Shown here: one piece after another, positions 42,765-52,420 of the stretch
Numbering within the stretch: the first letter of the stretch is position 1
Layout: each line of letters starts with the position of its first letter
Assembly: GCF_003581585.1 (NCBI RefSeq)
Contig: NZ_QXIR01000018.1
Location: 1 to 64,000, forward strand
DNA: 64,000 bases
From: Bacillus salacetis
Lineage (GTDB): Bacteria > Bacillota > Bacilli > Bacillales > Bacillaceae_B
Direction of reading: 5' to 3'
Program-made: the position numbers and the translations under genes
Notes under the pieces: model-generated
Databases searched by the model: none
Seen by the model: the letters and a program-made list of their open reading frames with translations, nothing else
Told to the model about the DNA's origin: nothing

Positions 42765-43976
42765 ATGTTAGCTCAAAAAACAATCGAAATCATTAAATCC
42801 ACAGCACCGGTTTTGGAAGTGAAAGGTACAGAAATAACTAGCTTATTTTATAAAAGAATGTTTGAAAATCATCCTGAACTGTTAAATATCTTTAATCATG
42901 TCAATCAAAAAAAGGGACGCCAGCAGACAGCGCTTGCCAATACAGTCTATGCAGCAGCACAGAATATAGACCGCCTGGAAGCATTGCTGCCGGCTGTGAA
43001 GCAAATAGCGCATAAACACCGAAGCCTGGGAATAAAACCGGAACAATATCCAATCGTTGGAGAGTATCTGTTAAAGGCAATTAAAGAGGTGCTGGGTGAT
43101 GAAGCCACAGAGGAAATACTTGAAGCATGGGGCGCTGCTTACGGCGTGATCGCCCAGGTCTTCATTGATGTTGAGGAAGGGATGTATCAGGAGGCAGCAT
43201 CTCAAGAAGCAGGCTGGAGAGACTTCAAGAATTTCACAGTGGTGAAGAAGGAAGTTGAAAGCTCATTGATCACTTCATTCTATTTACAGCCCGAAGACGG
43301 GAAAATGGTTCCGGATTTTCTGCCGGGACAGTATATTACTATTCGGACAGCCATTCCTGGAGAAGAATATTTGTTCAACAGACAATACAGCTTATCATCA
43401 GCTCCCAATAAGGAGTACTTCCGAATTTCAGTCAAACGGGAAGCGGAACATTCCCCTGAAGGCAAAGTATCAAACTATCTTCATGACAGTGTAAGTGAGG
43501 GAGCAGTCATTGAAGTCAGCGCACCGGCTGGTGATTTTCATCTTGACGTGAACGACCATTCCCCTGTCACCTTGATAAGCGGGGGAGTCGGCATTACACC
43601 AATGTTCAGCATGCTTGAGGCATTGGCAAAAAACACTCCGTCCAGGCCTGCCCTGTTCATCCATGCCAGCCGTAATGAAGAAGTACATGCCTTTAAAAAG
43701 AATGTGGCTGAGTTAATGGAAGTACTTGATAATGGGCGGGCATTCTTTGCCTATGAAAAGCCGGTCAATGCCGGGACACTTTGCGATCACCGCGGATATA
43801 TTGACACAGCTGTTCTCGATGGCCTTGTAGATAGGGACAGCATCTTCTATGTTTGCGGACCAGCTCCATTTATGAAAGCGGTGATCTCTTCCTTGATGTC
43901 AATCGGCATCCCTGAAGATAAGATCTGTTATGAATTTTTCGGGCCAGCGATGAAATTTCAACTCCAGGAAGCATAA
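42765..43976 (+). CDS. hmp: Flavohemoglobin, nitric oxide dioxygenase
   Basis: This 403-residue protein converts NO and O2 to nitrate using NAD(P)H. The globin domain spans residues 1-140, with the proximal heme His85 in AHKHRSLGI. The FAD domain has RQYSLSSAP, and the NAD domain has ISGGVGITPMFSML. Length is normal. It is divergent from nsrR with dyad operators between them. It may also defend the cell against NO made by its own nos. Confidence 0.95.
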   Translation: MLAQKTIEIIKSTAPVLEVKGTEITSLFYKRMFENHPELLNIFNHVNQKKGRQQTALANTVYAAAQNIDRLEALLPAVKQIAHKHRSLGIKPEQYPIVGEYLLKAIKEVLGDEATEEILEAWGAAYGVIAQVFIDVEEGMYQEAASQEAGWRDFKNFTVVKKEVESSLITSFYLQPEDGKMVPDFLPGQYITIRTAIPGEEYLFNRQYSLSSAPNKEYFRISVKREAEHSPEGKVSNYLHDSVSEGAVIEVSAPAGDFHLDVNDHSPVTLISGGVGITPMFSMLEALAKNTPSRPALFIHASRNEEVHAFKKNVAELMEVLDNGRAFFAYEKPVNAGTLCDHRGYIDTAVLDGLVDRDSIFYVCGPAPFMKAVISSLMSIGIPEDKICYEFFGPAMKFQLQEA

Positions 43977-44137
43977 GGAAAGCAGAAGTGTTATGGGATT
44001 TTCCAATCGGGCATGACTTATCGCAATGAGGGAAGTAAGTATAGTACGGAAGAAGAACGCACCCCTTCTGCTGCAAAAACTAATCATTATCCCTTGAAAG
44101 TTCATCAACTTTTAGTTAGGCACTTCTACTGATTTCT

Positions 44138-44184
44138 GAAATGAAGGAGGACGAAAACGTAATGTTTTCGTCCTCCTTCATTTT
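44138..44184. terminator. Bidirectional terminator
   Basis: AATGAAGGAGGACGAAAAC pairs perfectly with its 19-base complement around a five-base loop. It serves hmp and the convergent small ORF. Confidence 0.85.
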
Positions 44185-44193
44185 AAAGAATAT

Positions 44194-44349
44194 TCAATCT
44201 CCGTCTACACGGTTCTTGAAAGCTTCTTGTGTGACGATATATTCTTCGTCTTCGATTTTTTCCTTTGTATGTTTTTCAGTTAGGGCATCTGATGGATTAT
44301 TTCCCGGATGGCCTTTTTTCTTATGTTGAAAAGATTTTCCTGTGCTCAT
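44194..44349 (-). CDS. Small hydrophilic protein, 51 aa, unknown
   Basis: The sequence starts MSTGKSFQHKKKGHPGNNPS and continues with DALTEKHTKEKIEDEEYIVT. It has an AAAGGGGG ribosome site before the ATG and a strong terminator after it. It is charged and probably disordered; no family is recognised. It is not listed by length-limited ORF callers but has good signals. Confidence 0.65.
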   Translation of the reverse strand: MSTGKSFQHKKKGHPGNNPSDALTEKHTKEKIEDEEYIVTQEAFKNRVDGD

Positions 44350-44514
44350 TTTGATCCCCCTTTCCGTCCGTTCCTCGTCGTAGTTTTTCCATGAACGGGG
44401 ATTTTATGAGATACTATAAATTTCAAAAAATTGACTTAAAGGTCAGGTGGACTGACAAAAGTTAAGATCTATAATGGAAGTGAGGTGACTTTTTATTTAG
44501 GGAGGGGATATACG

Positions 44515-44889
44515 GTGGACTTATTTACAATTCTAGCTGAACAGAAAATCAAAAAAGCTTATGAAGATGGAGAGTTCGATCATCTTTCTGGCTTTGGAAA
44601 GCCTTTGAACCTGGATGATGATTCAAGTGTCCCGGAAGAACTTCGCATGGCTCACCGCATCATGAAAAATGCCGGTTTCTCAACTGAAGAGAATGCGCTC
44701 AGGCAAGAAATGCTTCAGATAGAAGATTTGATCCGCGATTGTGAGGATCAGCTTGAGAAGGAAGGGTTGAAAAAGGACCTTAATGAAAAACTTCTTAAAT
44801 TCAATGGACTGATGTCTAAAAAAAGAATTAAAACAAATAGTTCCGTCTTTAAAAATTACGAACATAAAATAGAGAAGAAGTTATTATAA
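44515..44889 (+). CDS. DUF1992/DnaJ C28-like domain protein
   Basis: This 124-residue protein has the DUF1992 pattern LAEQKIKKAYEDGEFDHLSGFGKPLNLDD. The family is named from DnaJ homologue C28, but no J domain is present. The GTG at 44515 follows GGGAGGGG. The stop codon lies within the target duplication of MITE copy G, so the insertion spared the protein by one codon at most. Function is unknown. Confidence 0.8.
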   Translation: MDLFTILAEQKIKKAYEDGEFDHLSGFGKPLNLDDDSSVPEELRMAHRIMKNAGFSTEENALRQEMLQIEDLIRDCEDQLEKEGLKKDLNEKLLKFNGLMSKKRIKTNSSVFKNYEHKIEKKLL

Positions 44890-44892
44890 GAA

Positions 44893-45052
44893 GGCTGTTT
44901 TCGCATATATTGCTGCTTTCGGTACAAAGGTTTTACTCTGGAAAAAGAACGAGCAGCTCTTTTCTTCCCTCCTCACAGGGGTTTTCACGACGATTTACAA
45001 GGATATTATTTGAAGTTTATAGTGAATAGCAACAAAGTTAACGAAAAGAGAG
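44893..45052 (-). mobile_element. MITE-like element, copy G (160 bp, inner hairpin deleted)
   Basis: The left end is GGCTGTTTTCGCATATATTG, and the right end CGAAAAGAGAG carries a changed terminus. Perfect 8-bp duplications TATAAGAA (44885-44892 and 45053-45060) flank it. The GGAAAAATCC hairpin block of other copies is missing. Confidence 0.88.
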
Positions 45053-45058
45053 TATAAG

Positions 45059-45092
45059 AAAAGGAGCAGTCCAAAACAGGGCTGCTCCTTTC
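45059..45092 (-). terminator. Terminator of the second chemoreceptor gene
   Basis: AAGGAGCAG pairs with CTGCTCCTT, with a T-run on the minus strand. Confidence 0.8.
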
Positions 45093-45105
45093 CTGGTTTA
45101 ATGAA

Positions 45106-46587
45106 TTATTTATTATCGATATCCGCCTGGATTTTCTCGGCACTATTTACTGTGTCGTTCACATAACCAGCTATTGAATGCGTATCCTCATTTAAAGTCT
45201 CAATGGCTGCACTGACTTCTTCGAGCCCCGCAGATGCCTCTTCAATGACTGCGGCCAGTTCTTTAGTGGAGAGTTCAGCATGAACCGTCTGTTGTTTTAC
45301 AGAATTGGAATTCGCAGATAAGGTATGAAATTCAGTTTGAAGCAGCTTAAGCTTTGAACTCAGTTCTTTGAATGAAATGCTCACATTTTCCACTGTCGCA
45401 ACATTATCAGAAAGTTTGCTGCTGCTAAGGTTCATTTTTTGCAGTGCCGTCGAATTAGCCTGGTTGACTGAAGAAAGATTCTCGTTGATGAGGGAAGCCG
45501 TCGTGCTTGTCATTTCCGCAAGTTTCCGGATTTCATCTGCCACTACGGAAAAACCGCGGCCGGCTTCACCAGCCCGGGCTGCTTCTATGGATGCATTCAG
45601 TGCCAGCAGATTTGTCTGTTCTGTGATGCCCTGTATGGTTCCGATGAAACTGTTGGTCTCTTCAATCTTATTTGTCAATTCAGTGAAAGTGGCACTAAGA
45701 TCATGAATCAGCATGTTCAGCTCGTTCATTTCAATCTGGAGCCCGTCCGCTTTTTCAGTACCGCTGGCAGCTGTGGCACTTGCTTCTTCTGAATGCTGAA
45801 ATAATGTTTCCGCCATGGAAGCCATCTCTTCCATCTGTTTCATTGTTGCTTCGGAAATGGAGGCAATACTGTTGATTTGGTCACTTTGTGTCTGGCTTCC
45901 GGCCGAGATTTCCTGCAGTGCAGATTTCATTTCATTATGGGAAGAAAGATGGTGCTGGATTTGCTCGTTCACTTTTTTGATGCTCCTGAATATCGTGCCA
46001 AGTTCAGTTTCCAGCAGCACCTTCTGCTGTTCTTTTCTAACACCTTCCGCTTCTGCATCAGCCACAAACTTCTTTAGCTGGGCAAATTGATTTGTATTCA
46101 GTTTCACGACAATGGACAATAGGATTCCAAGCATTATATACACGAGTACACCTGGAATGAAGATAGTGTCAATGTCCCCAGTCCCGCCGAAGAACAGTTT
46201 ATTCAAGATGAATAATACAAACCCGGATCCATATCCGATGGCAAAAAGTGAGAGGTTAAAGTGCAGGGCAGAGATGACAGCAAGGAAAAGCAGGATGATC
46301 AGGTTGTTCCCGGAACCTCCATTGACAAAGATATCGACACCGATAATTATATAGATCACCGGAATCGTAAGGAGAGGAAATAAATGAAATTTCTTTAAAG
46401 CAGCATGATAGATGAAAAAGAATGCCAGCATCGCTGCAAGCTGGGTGGAATATAAGATTGTCTCAATCAATGGATTTTTGTTTGCGAGAGTATATGAAAT
46501 GGCTGCCAGTAAAGAAAGTGAATATAAGATAAGCATCAGGATATTCTTCTTCTTTAGATCTTGCAGTTTCAGATCCTCAATGGTCAT
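45106..46587 (-). CDS. Methyl-accepting chemotaxis protein with six-helix membrane domain
   Basis: This 493-residue receptor has about six membrane helices in residues 15-165 with very short loops, no extracellular sensor and no HAMP domain. The signalling region follows, with [23 protein letters not shown]. Such receptors may sense membrane or internal signals. A SigD-like sequence lies upstream (46631-46656). The start follows GGAGAG. The motAB genes lie divergently next door, which fits motility context. Confidence 0.88.
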   Translation of the reverse strand: MTIEDLKLQDLKKKNILMLILYSLSLLAAISYTLANKNPLIETILYSTQLAAMLAFFFIYHAALKKFHLFPLLTIPVIYIIIGVDIFVNGGSGNNLIILLFLAVISALHFNLSLFAIGYGSGFVLFILNKLFFGGTGDIDTIFIPGVLVYIMLGILLSIVVKLNTNQFAQLKKFVADAEAEGVRKEQQKVLLETELGTIFRSIKKVNEQIQHHLSSHNEMKSALQEISAGSQTQSDQINSIASISEATMKQMEEMASMAETLFQHSEEASATAASGTEKADGLQIEMNELNMLIHDLSATFTELTNKIEETNSFIGTIQGITEQTNLLALNASIEAARAGEAGRGFSVVADEIRKLAEMTSTTASLINENLSSVNQANSTALQKMNLSSSKLSDNVATVENVSISFKELSSKLKLLQTEFHTLSANSNSVKQQTVHAELSTKELAAVIEEASAGLEEVSAAIETLNEDTHSIAGYVNDTVNSAEKIQADIDNK

Positions 46588-46630
46588 ATTGGGTCTCTCC
46601 TGTCGAATAATAGTCTATTTCTACTATTAA

Positions 46631-46656
46631 TTATCGTCAGTTTTCGCAATTTTTCA
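46631..46656 (-). promoter_or_regulatory. Possible SigD promoter of the chemoreceptor
   Basis: The minus strand reads TGAA, 14 bases, GACGATAA; the -10 is identical to that of the BMP-chemoreceptor operon. Confidence 0.35.
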
Positions 46657-46747
46657 ATAGCTTAATTGGAAAATTTTTTAAAAAACCAGTAAATTAACAG
46701 CTCTGTGTCACTCAACCGACAAATCATATAAATGCAAAAATTGTCCT

Positions 46748-46773
46748 TCAATATTTTCCGCGGCTACCGATAT
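46748..46773 (+). promoter_or_regulatory. SigD-like promoter of motAB
   Basis: TCAA, 14 bases, then ACCGATAT closely matches the SigD -10 GCCGATAT. It ends 33 bases before motA. Confidence 0.5.
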
Positions 46774-46806
46774 AAACAGTAAGAAAAAAAGTATAGGGTG
46801 AATTCT

Positions 46807-47607
46807 ATGGATAAAACATCGGTTATTGGAGTCGTATTAGGAGTAGTGGCGGTGGGGGTCGGAATGGTTCTTAAGGGCGTACCTATAGACCGGCTGCTGA
46901 ACCTGCCGGCCATTTTGATCATTATCTTCGGTACAATAGGTGCAGTAACCATTGCATTCCCGACATCAGAGATTAAAAAGGTTCCCAAACTTTTTGGGAT
47001 CATCTTTAAAGAGAATAAGCTGCAAGAACCTAAAGAACTTATTGCTATGTTTTCTGAGTGGGCTGATTTGGCCAGAAGGGAAGGGCTGCTTGCTTTAGAA
47101 GCAAAGACGAATGATATTGAAGATCCATTTTTGAAAAATGGGATGGGTCTGGCTGTTGATGGCCAAAATGCAGATTACATCCGGGATGTGCTCAATGAGG
47201 AAATTGACGCTATGGAGGAAAGGCATCAGGCTGGAGCTTTGATCTTTACTCAAGCTGGTACGTATGCTCCGACACTGGGTGTTCTTGGAGCCGTTGTCGG
47301 GCTGATTGCCGCATTGGGGTACATGGATGATATCGGGCATTTAGGCGAGGCGATATCAGCAGCGTTTGTGGCTACTCTCCTTGGGATTTTCACGGGATAT
47401 GTATTATGGCATCCATTTGCAAATAAGCTAAAGCGGAAATCAAAGCAGGAAGTTAAACTGAAGGTTATGATGATTGAGGGGGTCCTTTCCATTATCGAAG
47501 GTGAAGCACCAAGAGTCATCGAACAAAAGCTGGCTTCATATCTGCCGGCAAGTGAAAGAAAACGACTTACTGATGAGGAAGTGGTCAAGGATGAAGCGGC
47601 GGCGTAA
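46807..47607 (+). CDS. motA: Flagellar stator protein MotA
   Basis: This 266-residue membrane protein has four helices and forms the H+-conducting stator with MotB. Conserved blocks are AVTIAFPTSEIKKVPKLF, FSEWADLARREGLLALEA, DRHQAGALIFTQAGTYAPTLGVLGAV-type (here EERHQAGA) and GIFTGYVLWHPFANKLKRKS. The ATG at 46807 follows GGGTGA. The sequence is close to B. subtilis MotA rather than the sodium type MotP. Confidence 0.94.
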   Translation: MDKTSVIGVVLGVVAVGVGMVLKGVPIDRLLNLPAILIIIFGTIGAVTIAFPTSEIKKVPKLFGIIFKENKLQEPKELIAMFSEWADLARREGLLALEAKTNDIEDPFLKNGMGLAVDGQNADYIRDVLNEEIDAMEERHQAGALIFTQAGTYAPTLGVLGAVVGLIAALGYMDDIGHLGEAISAAFVATLLGIFTGYVLWHPFANKLKRKSKQEVKLKVMMIEGVLSIIEGEAPRVIEQKLASYLPASERKRLTDEEVVKDEAAA

Positions 47608-48349
47608 AAAACATGATCATGAAGAACATGTAGATGAATCATGGCTAATCCCATATGCGGATATTCTTACGCTTTTATTGGCCCTTTTCATTGTACTTTT
47701 TGCTTCAAGCAGTGTTGATGCACAGAAGTTCCAGGCAATGTCCAAAGCCTTTAATGAAATTTTTGTAGGGGGATCCGGAGTGATGGATTATCCGTCCCCT
47801 GTACCTGAAGTGGATTCTGGTGATCAGAAACAAGAAGAAAACCCATTGACTGTAGACGAACTGGAAGCAGCGAAAGAGAAGGAAAGGCAGGAGTTGGCGG
47901 AGCTTCAGAAGAAAGTGGATGGATATATCGCCGCAAATGAACTGCAAAAACAATTTGCAACCCAACTGACTTCAGAAGGTCTCTTGCTGACAATCAGGGA
48001 TAATGTCCTTTTTCAATCAGGGTCGGCGCTAGTAGGGTCAAAGGATCAAGGGATTGCTAAGGAATTGTCAGGGTTATTGGAAATGGATACTCCCAGAAGC
48101 GTGATCATAAGCGGCCATACAGATAACATTCCGATCAGTAATGCGAATTATGACTCGAACTGGGAACTTAGTGTCATGAGGGCAGTTAATTTCATGAAGA
48201 TTATCTTGAAGAACCAAAATCTTGATCCCCGCTTGTTCAGTGCAAAAGGCTTCGGAGAATTCAAACCGCTGGCAAGCAATGATACAAGTGAAGGAAGAGC
48301 ACAAAACAGAAGAGTGGAAGTATTGATACTCCCAAGGATCATACAGTGA
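47591..48349 (+). CDS. motB: Flagellar stator protein MotB
   Basis: This 252-residue protein has a basic N-terminus (MKRRRKKHD). One membrane helix follows with the proton-carrying aspartate in WLIPYADILTLLLALFIVLFASSS (Asp near residue 24). The C-terminal OmpA-like peptidoglycan-binding domain contains VIISGHTDNIPI and GRAQNRRVEVLILP. It overlaps motA by 17 bases. The aromatic/ion-selectivity region resembles MotB. Confidence 0.93.
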   Translation: MKRRRKKHDHEEHVDESWLIPYADILTLLLALFIVLFASSSVDAQKFQAMSKAFNEIFVGGSGVMDYPSPVPEVDSGDQKQEENPLTVDELEAAKEKERQELAELQKKVDGYIAANELQKQFATQLTSEGLLLTIRDNVLFQSGSALVGSKDQGIAKELSGLLEMDTPRSVIISGHTDNIPISNANYDSNWELSVMRAVNFMKIILKNQNLDPRLFSAKGFGEFKPLASNDTSEGRAQNRRVEVLILPRIIQ

Positions 48350-48479
48350 GTGAAAAGGAAGTACCTGTTAAATTACAGGTGCTTTTTTTGTTTTTCAGAT
48401 AAAGGTGAAATAATTGGGACGTTTAGTGATAGGAGGGCCAGGGTATTTACTATTAGATTTTTTACAGGGGGTTTACAGA

Positions 48480-49852
48480 TTGGATGGATTTTTGGAAGCA
48501 GTCGGAGCGGTCTCTGCATGGCTTTGGGGACCGGCGGTTATCATCATTTTAGCAGGTACTGGAATTTATCTGACAGTATTATTGAAATTTGTACAGTTCC
48601 GTTACCCGGTTTACATATTTCAGCAAACATTGGGAAGCATCTTCAAAAAGCCAAAAGGGGAAGGAACGGTAACGCCGCTGCAGGCACTGACTTCAGCACT
48701 TTCCTCGACAATCGGCGCTGCCAATATAGTAGGAGTTCCGGCGGCCATCATGTTTGGCGGTCCGGGTGCGCTGTTCTGGATGTGGGTCATAGCGTTGATC
48801 GGAATGGCTCTGAAATTCTCTGAAAGTGTACTTGCGGTAAGGTACCGTGAGAAAAATGCCAATGGCGAATTTGTCGGCGGACCGATGTATTATATGAAAA
48901 ACGGTTGAACATGAAATGGCTCGGGGTCTGGTTTGCTTTTGCTTTGATGATTGAATTGATCCCGAGCATCATGGTTCAGGGGAATGCGGTTGCCTCCACT
49001 GTCCAGGAGTCGTTCGAGGTAGACGGTATGTACACAGGGATTGTGATTGCCATAGTCGTTTCCTTGATTGTATTCGGCGGCATAAAAAGAATAGGAAAAG
49101 TAACAGAAATGCTGGTTCCTTTCATGGCCTTCCTGTATGTTGGGGCATGTTTGGTCATTTTGTTTATGAACCTGGAAAAACTGCCTAACGTATTGAACCT
49201 CATCTTCTCTCATGCATTTCAACCAATGTCGGCAATGGGCGGGTTTGCAGGAGTTGCTGTGGCAGAAACCATCCGCTGGGGCTTTGCCCGGGGACTGTAT
49301 TCGAATGAAGCAGGACTGGGGACTGCACCCATTGCACACGCGGCAGCGACCACCGATCATCCCGTAAGACAAGGATTATGGTCCATTATAGGAATTGTGA
49401 TCGACACATTAGTTGTATGTTCGGCAACTGGATTCGTTGTTATTTCCTCCGGTGTGTGGACAGCAGAAGGTTCATTGGACAACCCCTCTGCCCTGACTAC
49501 ACAGGCTTTTCAAAATTATCTTGGAAGCACCGGCAGTTTTCTTGTCACCATTTCGCTTATCTTCTTTGTCCTGTCGACAATCGTTGTCATTGTTTTTTAT
49601 GGAGCAAAGCAAGCTGAATTCTTATTCGTACTGAAGGCGGCATTGTTTGTTAAGTTTATGTATATCGCTGCCATCATACTTGGTTCAGTGGGGGCAGCAA
49701 AAGTCATTTGGCAGTTCCTTGATCTTGCGCTCGTGGCCATCCTGATTCCAAACATCATAGCCGTATTGCTGTTAAGCAAGGAAGTAAGAAGGCTGACACA
49801 GGAATTTTTCACATCCGAGGATTATTATCTGAAAGATATAAGTAAAAAGTGA
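48480..49852 (+). pseudogene. Sodium:alanine symporter (AGCS family), frameshifted
   Basis: Two frames together encode a 458-residue AGCS permease of normal length. The first (48480-48908, TTG start 8 bases after GGGGG) ends GGPMYYMKNG-stop. The second resumes at 48905 with LNMKWLGVWFAFALMIELIPS. The family reads continuously across this point, so one base is missing in the GGTTGAAC at 48903-48910. The remainder is intact, including GFARGLYSNEAGLGTAPIAHA. It may be a recent pseudogene, a sequencing error or, less likely, a re-initiating gene pair. Confidence 0.8.
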
Positions 49853-49856
49853 ATCC

Positions 49857-49898
49857 AAAAGCCTGCTTCTTGTATGCCATTCGAGAAGCAGGCTTTTA
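49857..49898 (+). terminator. Terminator of the AGCS gene
   Basis: AAAAGCCTGCTTCT pairs with AGAAGCAGGCTTTT. Confidence 0.88.
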
Positions 49899-50026
49899 TG
49901 CTGCCATTCGTCATTAACCGCTATTTTCCGGGAAATAATTCATCCGGCTGCCAACCGCTCTTTAGCACACCAGTTAGTTTTAAATGATGGAAATAAGGAT
50001 AAATATCGATAAAAGGCGGTGATGAT

Positions 50027-51343
50027 TTGAGAACGGATGTGTTTATATCAGGAGGCGGCATCGGCGGACTGACTCTTGCTCTTAAACTTGCGAAATGCAA
50101 TATAGATGTAACAGTAATTGAACGTCTGCCCGGACCGACGCCTGTATATAAAGGAGAATTGCTTCAGCCAAAAAGCTTGAAGATCTTTGATGAATTGGGG
50201 TTGCTGGACAGAATCAAAGAGAATGGACATGAAATTGATGAGTTGAATTTAGTGGAAATCGACAAGAATTCAGGCTCGGTGGACGAGTCGAATATGAAAT
50301 ACAACGTGGTTCCCAGTAAATATTCCTATTCCTTGATGATCCATCATGAAAAATTGAAGGGAATCATCAGGGAAGCCGCAAGTGAATATCCTTCCTTCCA
50401 TTACCGCTCAAATAGCAGCTGTAAAGGATATTCAGGGGGGAAGGCCATAGTGGAGGACAGAAAGGAAAAAAAGGAAGAATTATATGAAAGCTCCTTCTAT
50501 ATTGGTGCAGAAGGACGTGTATCAGTGACAAGGGAAGAAATGGGGATCAAGAAAGAAGAGAATGAATACAATCATCATTTCCTTACAGTCACTTTTCCGA
50601 GGCCTCCTTCATTTACAGAAGGGAAAATCATTTCTACATTTGACCGGTTCCTCGGGCTGTTCCCTCTGCCGAATGATGAAGTCCGCTCTGTGTATCTGAT
50701 TCCTGCTGGAGAATACAAGGAACTAAGGAAGAAGCCAATAGAGTATTTTCATGAACTATATATTGAGTTATGCCCGGAAATGGAAGGGTACGTCAATCAG
50801 ATCGACAATTGGAAGACCGTTCAGCTGATGGTGCCGATAGCCTATCACACTGACTCCTATACTAAAGGAAATAAAGCCTTGATCGGTGACGCTGTCCATA
50901 CGGTGCACCCGATGGCAGGGGAAGGGATGAACATGGCAATCCAGGATGCCGATGTACTGGGAGAACTTTTAAGTGATATGTACGCCCAAGGCAAATTGAA
51001 TGCAGAAAACCTGAAGTGGTTCCCTCACGTGCGTCGAGAAAGAGTCACAAATCAGATGAAACTGAGTCACCTTTCTGCACTTGCTTACTCATTTCCATAT
51101 AGATCAGTCGGCAAACTTAGAAAAATGAGCCTTAAGAGAATCGAGCAGGATCCGATTCTGCATTTCAAGCAGATGCTTAATATTTCCGGGCTAGGGATGT
51201 GGCAGGATTCCCTTAAAGACAGAATGATCCAGGGAGGGCTGCTTCCAAAGCGGAACACACCCCTTACACAAGGGGAAAAAGAAGTGAGGCTCTTTACAGA
51301 GAGAGAAGATTACCCATGGAAATGGAAGGAGCAATTAGTATGA
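50027..51343 (+). CDS. FAD-dependent aromatic monooxygenase-like protein
   Basis: This 438-residue group A flavoprotein hydroxylase-type protein has the dinucleotide motif SGGGIGGLTLALKLA at residues 7-21. The FAD motif KALIGDAVHTVHPMAGEGMNMAIQDAD is near residue 285. Such enzymes hydroxylate aromatic or polyketide-like substrates using NAD(P)H. The start is TTG at 50027 after GGCGGTGATG. Its stop overlaps the methyltransferase start (ATGA), forming a two-gene operon; together they suggest hydroxylation followed by methylation. The substrate is unknown. Confidence 0.82.
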   Translation: MRTDVFISGGGIGGLTLALKLAKCNIDVTVIERLPGPTPVYKGELLQPKSLKIFDELGLLDRIKENGHEIDELNLVEIDKNSGSVDESNMKYNVVPSKYSYSLMIHHEKLKGIIREAASEYPSFHYRSNSSCKGYSGGKAIVEDRKEKKEELYESSFYIGAEGRVSVTREEMGIKKEENEYNHHFLTVTFPRPPSFTEGKIISTFDRFLGLFPLPNDEVRSVYLIPAGEYKELRKKPIEYFHELYIELCPEMEGYVNQIDNWKTVQLMVPIAYHTDSYTKGNKALIGDAVHTVHPMAGEGMNMAIQDADVLGELLSDMYAQGKLNAENLKWFPHVRRERVTNQMKLSHLSALAYSFPYRSVGKLRKMSLKRIEQDPILHFKQMLNISGLGMWQDSLKDRMIQGGLLPKRNTPLTQGEKEVRLFTEREDYPWKWKEQLV

Positions 51344-52326
51344 TAAGAGAATATGTCAGGGTTTGGCGGGCGAGGGGCTGGATGAAAAAAAACATGCCAT
51401 TTTTAATCAGCTGGCATGCCTATGTAGGATATGAATTGGATTTGTTCAAGTCGTTTGAAAAGCCTGCTTCCATTGAGGAAGTGGCTGCAGCAAGGGAGCT
51501 TGAATATGATTTGTTAAAACAGTGGGTAGAGGTAGGGATCATCCTCAAGCATTTTAAGAGATTGTCGGGTGAGAAAGTCAGGACTATGAAAAAGTGGAAA
51601 CTGCCGAAGTCAAAATCAAACCGTTTTTCTTCCGGGATTATCCTGAAGGAGATGATGGAGCTCCATATCCCGTCTTTGCTCGCTTACCCGGAACTGCTAA
51701 GGAATCAAACGAAGCAGCACTTTGATTCAAGCGTGCACGGTCCTACTGTGGCTAAGACCTCCACTCTTTTGGAACAGCTTGCATATCCGAAAGTGGAGAA
51801 AGTCATGAAGAAATATAATGTAGATTCTGTACTTGATGTTGGATGCGGAGAGGCAGGATATCTTCGTAAGCTGGCCAAGAAGTTCCCGCACAAAAAGATG
51901 GTGGGGGTGGAAGTGAATGAGGAAGTTGCCAACAGCGCGAGGAAAATCGTGGAAGAACATGGGAATATTGAAATACTGAACAAAGATATTAATGAGTATC
52001 AACCTGAGGATCGTTTCAAACTTGTCATGGCAAACAATCTTCTTCACTATATTGAACCGGACGAGAGGGCAGGATTTTTCCAGAACGCTGCCCAATGGAT
52101 CAAGAAAAATGGAGCACTTTCCATTATCACACCGATTCAGAAACCTAAGCATGGAAAAGAGTTTTCCAGTGCGTTCAATAGCTTCTTTATGACTTTTGAT
52201 AATCTCTATCCAGTCCCCACTGAAAGAGACTTGCAAGGATTTGCGGAGAAATCCGGGTTGAAAATGATGTCCCTTGATCCCATTATCAAGGAAGGCGGCT
52301 GGTATATTGCAGTTTTCAAGAAATGA
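51340..52326 (+). CDS. SAM-dependent methyltransferase with N-terminal helical domain
   Basis: This 328-residue protein has an N-terminal winged-helix/dimerisation-like region (residues 1-150) and a class I methyltransferase fold with motif I VLDVGCGEAGYLRKLA, motif II acidic residue in MVGVEVNEE and FKLVMANNLLHYI. The arrangement resembles small-molecule O-methyltransferases. The ATG at 51340 follows AAGGAG and overlaps the monooxygenase stop; an earlier in-frame ATG is at 51316. The substrate is presumably the monooxygenase product. Confidence 0.82.
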   Translation: MIREYVRVWRARGWMKKNMPFLISWHAYVGYELDLFKSFEKPASIEEVAAARELEYDLLKQWVEVGIILKHFKRLSGEKVRTMKKWKLPKSKSNRFSSGIILKEMMELHIPSLLAYPELLRNQTKQHFDSSVHGPTVAKTSTLLEQLAYPKVEKVMKKYNVDSVLDVGCGEAGYLRKLAKKFPHKKMVGVEVNEEVANSARKIVEEHGNIEILNKDINEYQPEDRFKLVMANNLLHYIEPDERAGFFQNAAQWIKKNGALSIITPIQKPKHGKEFSSAFNSFFMTFDNLYPVPTERDLQGFAEKSGLKMMSLDPIIKEGGWYIAVFKK

Positions 52327-52420
52327 AATAGTTTCCAGCAATTTATAACAGCATCATGTTTTTCAATTGGCTGAGCGGGAATAATGTAATGTAGACAAAA
52401 TGTTAAAGGAGAGGTTGCAT

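Noticed and set aside
48895-48915. Programmed frameshift in the AGCS gene
   Set aside because: No slippery heptamer or downstream structure is obvious; a one-base deletion is simpler.
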